Shown: positions 58,193 to 64,000 of the stretch, in pieces
Position numbering within the stretch: position 1 is the stretch's first letter
Layout: each line of letters starts with the position of its first letter
Assembly: GCA_002423435.1 (NCBI GenBank)
Contig: DIWE01000010.1
Coordinates: forward strand, 120,554 to 184,553
Source of the DNA: Clostridiales bacterium UBA6114
GTDB lineage: Bacteria; Bacillota; Clostridia; Oscillospirales; Butyricicoccaceae
Length of the DNA: 64,000 bases
Direction of reading: 5' to 3'
Translations under genes and position numbers: made by a program
The notes under the pieces: generated by a model
Database searches by the model: none
What the model was told of the DNA's origin: nothing
The model's input: the letters and a program-made list of their open reading frames with translations, nothing else

Positions 58193-58243
58193 ATGTGAAA
58201 ACCATAAAATTTTATTGACAGTATGTGAAACACATATTATAAT
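58193..58243 (+). promoter_or_regulatory. Early phage promoter with palindromic operator
   Basis: TTGACA (58215-58220), 17 bases, TATAAT (58238-58243), a perfect consensus promoter toward the early genes. The palindrome TATGTG-AAA-CACATA (58222-58236) fills the spacer, and a half-site TATGTGAAA is repeated at 58193-58201. This is the expected repressor target. Confidence 0.78.
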
Positions 58244-58299
58244 AAAACTTATTAGTTAATTATATCGGTTATCATTGAACATTTCAAGGGGGTGAGACA

Positions 58300-58539
58300 A
58301 TGTCGAGAACAACTAATCTCAACAACAAGCCGCCATTAGGAAAAGTGATTGGCAGGAAGCTAAAAGAAATGGGAAAGCAGCAAAAATGGCTTGCCCAAGA
58401 ATGCGGCCTATCAACGATATATCTATGTGCCATTATTAATGGACGTACGATACCGACGCTGGCGGCGCTAAAGCAAATTGCAAAGCCGTTGGGAATGGAC
58501 CCCTTCACTTTAGTAGGAGCACTATTCGGCAAGGAATAG
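58300..58539 (+). CDS. Cro/Ner-like XRE-family DNA-binding protein
   Basis: The 79-residue protein is almost only a helix-turn-helix: KLKEMGKQQKWLAQECGLSTIYLCAIINGRTIPTLAALKQIAKPLGM. It is the first rightward gene after the early promoter and precedes the transposase by 13 bases, the place of ner in Mu. It probably represses the lysogenic promoter. Confidence 0.85.
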   Translation: MSRTTNLNNKPPLGKVIGRKLKEMGKQQKWLAQECGLSTIYLCAIINGRTIPTLAALKQIAKPLGMDPFTLVGALFGKE

Positions 58540-58552
58540 GAGGTGAACACCA

Positions 58553-60454
58553 TTGACATGGCTTCCTGTTAGTCAGGTAGCCGAATTGCTGGACAAGACA
58601 CAAAGAGCAGTTCGGTTTAATGTCTCAAAAAATCAATATGAGCACCGCTATGTCAATGGTGTCGGTCGCGGAGGTAAGCAATTACAAATTGCCTTAGAAT
58701 CCCTTCCGGAAGAGGCGCAAGCCCGGTATAGCGGCGAGCGGGAAACAACCAATGCGGAGGCGCTTCTTTCCCTCACCGACGCCCAGCGGAATGTAGTGTT
58801 TGCAAAACAGACCATCGTGCTGTCGTATCAAGACTTCAAGGCCACTTATCCCAAAGCGGACAAGATGCAGGCCTTCCTGCTGCAATACAACGAACAACAC
58901 CCGGATAAACCGCTTACTAAACGGCAGTTAAACCACTGGGAAACGCTGTATAACCGGGAAGGCGTCGCCGGGATGATAGATAAGCGCGGCACCTACAACA
59001 AGGGAGTAAGCAGCATCCCTGACGATGTAAAGCAGGTGTTCCTTGCATACTGGATGCAGGAGAAGGGCAATCGGCGCGGCGGGGGCGGCCCATCAATCGC
59101 AAGCTGTTACCGCCTTACTCAGATGAATTTCCCAGATATGCAGCTTCCCAGCATTGCAGCCTTCCAGCGCCTGACACAAAGCATTCCTTATCCCGCAAAG
59201 GTTTTGGCACGGCAAGGCAAGAAAGCCTATGCCGACAAATGCGAACCTTTCATTCGGTTTGATTACCGTTCCATTTGCACGAATGAAGTATGGTGCGCGG
59301 ATAACCATGTGTTTGACCTCTGGGTAAAAGATGATACAGGCCGGGTATTCAGACCGTGGGTTGTCGGCTGGATGGACAAGCGCTCCCGATATATCGTCGG
59401 CTATCTGCTCATTGACCACGACCCCAACGCTGATGCGGTGCTGGACGCGTTCGCCCGTTCAGTATTCGCTTACGGCATTCCGGAACGGGTACTTCTGGAT
59501 AACGGCGCGGATTATATGGTTCATGACCTCTTTAACCGTGATTTTGCTTTATCGCTTGCAAATGAAATGTGCCTGAAGGTCACCAACGCGACGCCATATA
59601 ACGCCAAGGCCAAGCTGATAGAGCGGTTTTTCAACACGCTGGAATACTCCTATTGCATTCATCTTCCGTCTTACTTCGGCGCAGACCCACAGCGCAGACC
59701 GGAGCGGATGAAAAAGGCCTGCGACAAGCTGAGGGATGAGGCCATGCCCTTTGATGAATTCGCGGAGTACCTTGCCGCCGTAATAGGCCAGTACAACAAT
59801 ACCGTGCATTCCGGTGACGCCATGGAGGGAATGACGCCCTGTCAGGCCTTTGAAAAATGCATTGTGCGGCCTATACGGATTGCCGACCCCGTTATGCTGT
59901 CCATGTATTTCAAGCGCACTTCAAAACTGTTGTCAGTGGGCCGCAATGGGGTACGGGTTCCGGAATTGCAACAGTATTTCGACGCTGAGGAGTTGTTCCC
60001 GTACCAGGGCAAAAAAGTCTATGTACGTTACAACACCGACGATGTACGGCAGGTTTATTGCATAACCGAGGATGGAGAATTCATCTGCATGGCAGAAAGC
60101 ACCGCTTTGGGAAGTCTCAATCAGGAGCTTACCGCGCAGAATATGCGGAGGCTCAACGCGCAGAAAAAGCAGCGCCGGAAACAGGTGCGGGAGTACATAC
60201 CGGATATTGCCGTTCCTTCTATCCAGCAGCTTGCCATTGAAAATGGTATGTCCTTGGATAAGCCGGATTTGAAGGTTATCCCCACAATGCAGACAGTCAA
60301 TTCCACCCACCATCGGAAAGCAAAGGTAATAAAGGAGGCTGAGGAACGGCAGGAAGCCGAACGCGAACAGGCAGCAGGCGGCAAGACCCAGCGCGAACGT
60401 GACGACGCCTATTTTAATTTTGTGACAGGAGGTATGGAAAATGTCAGCGGATAA
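58553..60454 (+). CDS. Mu-like transposase A
   Basis: The 633-residue protein has an N-terminal winged DNA-binding domain (WLPVSQVAELLDKTQRAVRFNV), a second helical DNA-binding part, and an rve core with Asp250 (WCADNHVFDLWV), Asp316 (LLDNGADYM) and Glu357 (AKLIERFFNTLEY), a complete DDE set spaced much as in MuA. A C-terminal Mu-type beta domain and charged tail follow. Start TTG 58553 has GGAGGTG eight bases upstream. It overlaps gene B by 14 bases. Confidence 0.95.
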   Translation: MTWLPVSQVAELLDKTQRAVRFNVSKNQYEHRYVNGVGRGGKQLQIALESLPEEAQARYSGERETTNAEALLSLTDAQRNVVFAKQTIVLSYQDFKATYPKADKMQAFLLQYNEQHPDKPLTKRQLNHWETLYNREGVAGMIDKRGTYNKGVSSIPDDVKQVFLAYWMQEKGNRRGGGGPSIASCYRLTQMNFPDMQLPSIAAFQRLTQSIPYPAKVLARQGKKAYADKCEPFIRFDYRSICTNEVWCADNHVFDLWVKDDTGRVFRPWVVGWMDKRSRYIVGYLLIDHDPNADAVLDAFARSVFAYGIPERVLLDNGADYMVHDLFNRDFALSLANEMCLKVTNATPYNAKAKLIERFFNTLEYSYCIHLPSYFGADPQRRPERMKKACDKLRDEAMPFDEFAEYLAAVIGQYNNTVHSGDAMEGMTPCQAFEKCIVRPIRIADPVMLSMYFKRTSKLLSVGRNGVRVPELQQYFDAEELFPYQGKKVYVRYNTDDVRQVYCITEDGEFICMAESTALGSLNQELTAQNMRRLNAQKKQRRKQVREYIPDIAVPSIQQLAIENGMSLDKPDLKVIPTMQTVNSTHHRKAKVIKEAEERQEAEREQAAGGKTQRERDDAYFNFVTGGMENVSG

Positions 60455-61379
60455 TGAACGGGATTATGTATCGTCCATGCGGCAAAGCCTCGCGGAGTAC
60501 ATATCCAAAACCGAAGCCAGCCAAAGCCGTGTAGCCAAGGAACTGGGCGTATCTAAAACGACGCTCTCGTTCTTTATGAACGGCTCCTACACGGGAAACA
60601 ACCACGAGATAGCGAAAAGCATCGAGCAGTATATCCATATGGGCGCGGCGCGTCAGGCCGTCGCCAAGGCCCCGAAAATTTGCCTCACGGTCAGAAATAC
60701 CGTTGAGATTGAGCAAAAAGCCCGTATAGCTCATATTCAGAATAGCATCGTTCTGATTTACGGCCCTGCGGGATGTGGCAAGACCACCGCCCTACAGCAC
60801 TATGCGCACACCAACAACGGCGTTATCTACGTCGAGGCAGACGTTACCACAAACACTCCGCGCTGCATCTTGAAACTGATTCTAAGAGCGTTGGGAGAGG
60901 ATGCACGAGGTTCTACCGCCGACATCATGCAATACATCCTCGCAAAGCTGACCAGCACGAACCGTTTGCTCATCATCGACGAGGCCCAGCATCTGACGGA
61001 GAAATCCTTCGACACTGTCCGGGCCATAAACGATAAGGCCCATATCGGCATCGTATATGCCGGGAATCCCAGCATCCTAAAGCGGATGTACGGGCGGCAG
61101 GCGGAAGAATTCGACCAGGTATACAGCCGCACGATTTACAAATGCAAGCTGAGCAACGGATTCACACAAGAGGACATTTCCGAAATATATGCAGGGTTTG
61201 GCATCAGCAAGGAGTGTTTGAAGTACCTCTATCAGATAGCCAAGCGGAAAGGCGGCTTGCGGCTGATGGTCAATCAATGCCGGATAGCGCAGAATATCGC
61301 CTTATCCGTGAATGAGGAATTTTCGGTGCATCATCTTGAAGAAGCCGCCGTCAAGATGGGAATTGGCGGCGCAGCATGA
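60441..61379 (+). CDS. Mu B-like transposition ATPase
   Basis: The 312-residue protein has an N-terminal XRE-type HTH (ISKTEASQSRVAKELGVSKTTLSFFMNGSYTG) and an AAA+ domain with Walker A YGPAGCGKTTAL and Walker B LLIIDEAQHLTEK. Mu B selects target DNA and activates transposase A. It overlaps gene A, confirming their joint function. Confidence 0.95.
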   Translation: MSADNERDYVSSMRQSLAEYISKTEASQSRVAKELGVSKTTLSFFMNGSYTGNNHEIAKSIEQYIHMGAARQAVAKAPKICLTVRNTVEIEQKARIAHIQNSIVLIYGPAGCGKTTALQHYAHTNNGVIYVEADVTTNTPRCILKLILRALGEDARGSTADIMQYILAKLTSTNRLLIIDEAQHLTEKSFDTVRAINDKAHIGIVYAGNPSILKRMYGRQAEEFDQVYSRTIYKCKLSNGFTQEDISEIYAGFGISKECLKYLYQIAKRKGGLRLMVNQCRIAQNIALSVNEEFSVHHLEEAAVKMGIGGAA

Positions 61380-61468
61380 CACAGGTAAAAGAAAAGGCGG
61401 CTGTCGCTACCAACAACAACCGCCCCGCTGAGAAGACTTCCCTCGTAAAGAAGTCATCCAAAATGTAA
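61376..61468 (+). CDS. Short phage ORF after gene B (30 aa)
   Basis: ATG overlaps the gene B stop (ATGA). The 30-residue product is hydrophilic (MTQVKEKAAVATNNNRPAEK, then a Lys/Ser-rich end). It resembles the N-terminal tail of some phage recombination proteins, so it might be a truncated remnant. Evidence for expression is only the coupling. Confidence 0.4.
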   Translation: MTQVKEKAAVATNNNRPAEKTSLVKKSSKM

Positions 61469-61509
61469 CATACAAACCCGGATTTTTCAAGATAGAAAGG
61501 AGCGTCCCC

Positions 61510-61809
61510 ATGTTATTCGACACAAAAACCTTTGATTTAAGTACAGCTAACAACCAGACTCTAACCGACCTCTACGGCTTGCTTGATGGTTACTCAGACG
61601 CTGGTAACCGTAGCCCCGAGCAGGGGAAAATTGACGCCAAGTATGCCGGGGCCTACGAGGCGCTTGTAAGCTCCTTCAATCCAAAGCAGCAGAAATGGTT
61701 TTCCCTTTGCGAAAATGAGCAGACGGAAACCGAGGATTTACGGGCAACACAGGCATTCATTTTAGGCTTCAAGACGGCCCTGAGACTTGCCCTTGAAGGC
61801 ATGAAGTAA
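61510..61809 (+). CDS. Hypothetical phage protein (99 aa)
   Basis: The gene begins at ATG 61510 after AAAGGAG. The product appears alpha-helical (TLTDLYGLLDGYSDAGN, DLRATQAFILGFKTALRLALEGM). The ending resembles that of the next protein (GFKTALRL versus GFYIGVRT), so the two may be distant paralogues. Function not recognised. Confidence 0.75.
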   Translation: MLFDTKTFDLSTANNQTLTDLYGLLDGYSDAGNRSPEQGKIDAKYAGAYEALVSSFNPKQQKWFSLCENEQTETEDLRATQAFILGFKTALRLALEGMK

Positions 61810-61821
61810 GGAGGAGACAGT

Positions 61822-62127
61822 ATGTTTAGCAAAAAGGTCCTGGACGCTATGCGGGATGAATTCAATGAAGAATTCGGCGCTCTGAGTGAGCGGGATGGGT
61901 ACATACAGCAGATGAAGGCCGAGGCGTTCGCGCTCATCGGCAGCATGGCCCCCAATGACAGGCGGCTGGAAACCGATGTTGAAGACGCCATCACCGGCAT
62001 TGTTTCCTCCGCGTCTCTGCTGGGCTTCTATATCGGCGTTAGAACCGGGGCTGATATGATGAAGCACATGACAGATATCAGCTTACCGGAACAGATTCTG
62101 GACGCATTCGGAGAGCTTGAAGAATAG
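61822..62127 (+). CDS. Hypothetical phage protein (101 aa)
   Basis: ATG 61822 has AAGGAGGAGA upstream and lies 12 bases after the previous gene. The helical product ends with LLGFYIGVRTGADMMKHM...LDAFGELEE. It was not assigned to a family. A terminator follows. Confidence 0.75.
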   Translation: MFSKKVLDAMRDEFNEEFGALSERDGYIQQMKAEAFALIGSMAPNDRRLETDVEDAITGIVSSASLLGFYIGVRTGADMMKHMTDISLPEQILDAFGELEE

Positions 62128-62137
62128 CAAGCCGCCT

Positions 62138-62167
62138 GCCCCCGTTATCGTGCGTGATAACGGGGGC
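62138..62167 (+). terminator. Hairpin at the end of the phage early operon
   Basis: A perfect 12-bp stem (GCCCCCGTTATC and complement) with a 6-base loop starts ten bases after the stop codon. No strong T-run follows. The following 62168-62342 has GCAGTT/AACTGC and CTAC-n12-GTAG repeats that may be part of a middle promoter; no gene is seen. Confidence 0.7.
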
Positions 62168-62342
62168 ATAAGTGGATTTTGGTGTAATCACCCTTGAAGC
62201 CGCAAAACGCCACACAGAGCGTTTTAGAAGCGCCTAAACCTATCTCTTTTACGCAGTTTTACAGAACTGCTACCCACAGCAATTTCTTAGAAGAACTACT
62301 AAAATATAGCTGTAGCCAGATTACGAAAGGTGGTGTTATGGT

Positions 62343-62642
62343 ATGCCGGACGAATGGATAAGAGAACTTACGCCGTCAATGCTCCCGGATGGAATGTATA
62401 AAGAAATTGCCGAGATGATTGGAACAGACAATCTCTTAAAGCTTTCCTCGCTAATCGGCGGCTCCACCTTCTACTTACCAAAGCAAAAACAGATTTTAAG
62501 GCCGCTTCGCGATAAGAAAATCCGTGAAGAATACAACGGCTACAATTCGCTGGAGCTATCCCAGAAATACGACGTAAGCGAGCGTTGGGTTCAACAAGTG
62601 GCTAATCAAAAGGATAATGATGAGGGCAACAAAAATGAATGA
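62343..62642 (+). CDS. Mor-family transcription activator
   Basis: The 99-residue protein matches Mu Mor/C activators: MYKEIAEMIGTDNLLKLSSLIGGSTFYLPK is the dimerisation part, and REEYNGYNSLELSQKYDVSERWVQQV the DNA-binding helix-turn-helix. It should activate middle or late phage genes. It overlaps the following gene by eight bases. Confidence 0.9.
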   Translation: MPDEWIRELTPSMLPDGMYKEIAEMIGTDNLLKLSSLIGGSTFYLPKQKQILRPLRDKKIREEYNGYNSLELSQKYDVSERWVQQVANQKDNDEGNKNE

Positions 62643-63312
62643 CTATATTACACTCAAAGAGCGCATAGACGTTACAAACGCCCCGGAGATTATAACGGTT
62701 CTCCCTCTCGGTCATGTCATCAGCGATAAGGGCGAGTTCGATGTTGACGGGGAAAGCTTTCAGGCAATGAACGCGCAAATTGCAAAAAGGGGCGTCGACC
62801 TCGTTATCGACTATGAGCACCAAACACTCAAGGGGGGACAGGCTCCCGCCGCAGGATGGGTCAAGGAACTTATACTCAAGGATGGCCATATTCAAGCCCG
62901 TGTGGAATGGACTCCCGGTGCCACGAAGTATCTGAAAAACAAGGAGTACCGTTATCTTTCCCCGGTCATCACTGTTCGCAAATCTGACAGCAAGGCAATG
63001 GGGCTTCACTCACTGGCGCTTACCAACACCCCCGCGATTGAAGGGATGACCCCGCTTGTCAATTCCCGGAGCTTCAACGCCTCCGGACGGGCAGATTCCG
63101 ATGATGAACTGGACGAAACAACTCTGCATATCTGCGAACAGTTAGGTATCAGCAGGGATGACCTTGTCAAATATGGGGGGATTGGGAGCCCGCCTAAGAT
63201 TGACCCTTATCATACGAGCTTTAAGCTTAACAAACCCGACGACGCTACACGGCTTATCTGTAAGCAGCTTGGTATCAGCGAGGAAGACCTCATTAAATAC
63301 GGACAACAATAA
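62635..63312 (+). CDS. Mu I-like head protease/scaffold protein
   Basis: The 225-residue protein matches the Mu-like I protein, with VLPLGHVISDKGEFDVDGESF, DLVIDYEHQT, APAAGWVKEL, NKEYRYLSPVI and GLHSLALTNTPAIEGM. In Mu this protease matures the capsid. The C-terminal part carries two copies of a roughly 20-residue repeat, (T/R)-x-ICxQLGIS-(R/E)-(D/E)-DLxKYG. ATG 62635 is chosen after GAGGGC. Morphogenesis genes are expected to follow outside the window. Confidence 0.85.
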   Translation: MNDYITLKERIDVTNAPEIITVLPLGHVISDKGEFDVDGESFQAMNAQIAKRGVDLVIDYEHQTLKGGQAPAAGWVKELILKDGHIQARVEWTPGATKYLKNKEYRYLSPVITVRKSDSKAMGLHSLALTNTPAIEGMTPLVNSRSFNASGRADSDDELDETTLHICEQLGISRDDLVKYGGIGSPPKIDPYHTSFKLNKPDDATRLICKQLGISEEDLIKYGQQ

Positions 63313-63335
63313 TCAAAATAAGGAGAGATGTTTTC

Positions 63336-63935
63336 ATGGAACGAAAGACCCCTATGGCGGACAGGCTTAAAGCATTTGTCTTAGAACTGGAATGTAAGAA
63401 GGAAAAACTCACACATACCATGGATAATTATGGCGACCAGTGCGCTCAAGAGCTTGAGCAGCAAACTCAGTTGGCGCAGGAGATTTCCGCAAAACTGCTT
63501 CTTGCAGAAAACGAAAACGACACGGCGAGCGTAAAGGAATACGAAGGGCAGATTGAGAAAGTCAAAAAGCAAATAGATGCGCTGCGTAAAAAAAGTGAGC
63601 GTTACAACGGCGTCGACCCGAAACGGTTATTGATAGGTGACTTTCCAAAGTTAAAGCAATATGCGTCGGATTGCCGGAAAGAGCGGATAAGCATATGTAC
63701 AGATATCGAAGAATTGATTGCGAAAAAGAATCAGCAAATCAAGGAACTTCAAAAAGAAATAAACATACTGTTTTGGGAACAGAAGAGCTATCAGCCTGAT
63801 TTTGAAGCCGATTGCATTGCCCCGATAGCTGCATATATGCCGGGCGGAGACAGCCTGAATCCCTATATTCCTGGTAATATTGACTACGCGCTCAGACAGC
63901 AAATAAACCATATGTTATTTGAATCAGGCGACTAA
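63336..63935 (+). CDS. Hypothetical phage coiled-coil protein (199 aa)
   Basis: ATG 63336 follows AAGGAGAG. Residues 10-150 show long charged heptad patterns (LKAFVLELECKKEKL, KEYEGQIEKVKKQIDALRKKSERY, ELIAKKNQQIKELQKEIN), indicating a coiled coil. The C-terminus is Pro/Gly-containing. In Mu the major head protein would be near here; this protein does not resemble it. Function unknown. Confidence 0.78.
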   Translation: MERKTPMADRLKAFVLELECKKEKLTHTMDNYGDQCAQELEQQTQLAQEISAKLLLAENENDTASVKEYEGQIEKVKKQIDALRKKSERYNGVDPKRLLIGDFPKLKQYASDCRKERISICTDIEELIAKKNQQIKELQKEINILFWEQKSYQPDFEADCIAPIAAYMPGGDSLNPYIPGNIDYALRQQINHMLFESGD

Positions 63936-64000
63936 ACAGGTTACACCATCAGACTTTAGGATGATACAAAATGTGAAGAAAGACTAACTATTAGAAGTCA

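Larger units (their letters stand above)
57271..64000. mobile_element. Mu-like transposable prophage, left part (continues past the window)
   Basis: Gene order repressor (leftward), Cro/Ner-like, transposase A, ATPase B, small genes, Mor activator and Mu I-like protein is that of Mu-like phages of Firmicutes. The left end probably lies near TGTAATCAAT at 57271, before a row of repeated sites. The right end is outside the window. Gene composition is visibly less GC-rich than the host side. Confidence 0.88.

Noticed and set aside
1..64000. tRNA, rRNA, tmRNA, RNase P or SRP RNA genes
   Set aside because: No characteristic conserved segments were seen by eye on either strand; a covariance search would be needed to exclude them fully.

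Overview
The window looks like chromosome of an endospore-forming anaerobic Firmicute, probably a Clostridia member of the Oscillospiraceae/Ruminococcaceae type with fairly high GC. The support is two alpha/beta small acid-soluble spore proteins, a gerA-type germinant receptor operon (gerAA, gerAC, gerAB), a spore photoproduct lyase-like radical SAM protein, a FabK-type fatty acid synthesis operon, strong AGGAGG ribosome binding sites and frequent TTG/GTG starts. No rRNA, tRNA or CRISPR array was seen.

Layout. 1-5080: sugar-acid catabolism (two 2-hydroxyacid dehydrogenases, a KDG-kinase-like PfkB kinase, an HpcH/HpaI aldolase, a DapA-family lyase, a GntR/UTRA regulator). 5132-5528: two spore SASP genes. 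5819-7606: DUF4153 membrane protein. 7848-8719: two decayed genes, tctA and garR, fused head to head. 8798-10143: sdpR/sdpI-like pair divergent from a HMA-like protein with a shared regulatory region. 10156-12770: tiny basic proteins, an HD protein, a MITE-like element and an IS30 element. 12862-16243: YgjP-type metallopeptidase, DUF4342 protein and a two-component system. 16548-23214: MaoC hydratase, CoA-transferase, a candidate structured RNA, a DctPQM TRAP transporter and lipoate ligase, with an IclR regulator at 23393-24163. 24291-30525: SplB-like pair, Cys-rich small protein and gerA operon. 30792-41558: fatty acid operon in the order marR(fabT-like)-fabH-acpP-fabK-fabD-fabG-fabF-accB-fabZ-accC-accD-accA-degV. 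41849-44891: flavoprotein, a DUF559-bearing repeat element, a second HpcH aldolase and a small basic gene with a terminator inside its reading frame. 45167-47092 and 51447-56025: surface polysaccharide genes (CapD-like, LCP, ABC exporter, fused Wzz/BY-kinase) around a complete polyamine operon, speD-speA-speE-speB (47155-51141). 57271-64000: left part of a Mu-like transposable prophage (repressor, Cro/Ner-like protein, transposase A, ATPase B, Mor activator, Mu I-like protease), running off the window.

The most unusual items are: (i) the small basic gene at 44565-44891, whose only in-frame stop lies well beyond a perfect 18-bp intrinsic terminator, the arrangement known for tmRNA-controlled ribosome rescue factors such as ArfA and BrfA; (ii) a highly folded intergenic RNA candidate at 18570-18800; (iii) a tandem 132-bp repeat in the fabF-accB spacer that can hide the accB Shine-Dalgarno sequence; and (iv) a SplB-like protein that seems to lack the hydrogen-donor cysteine. 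All assignments come from reading the sequence and remembered family motifs; no database search was run.
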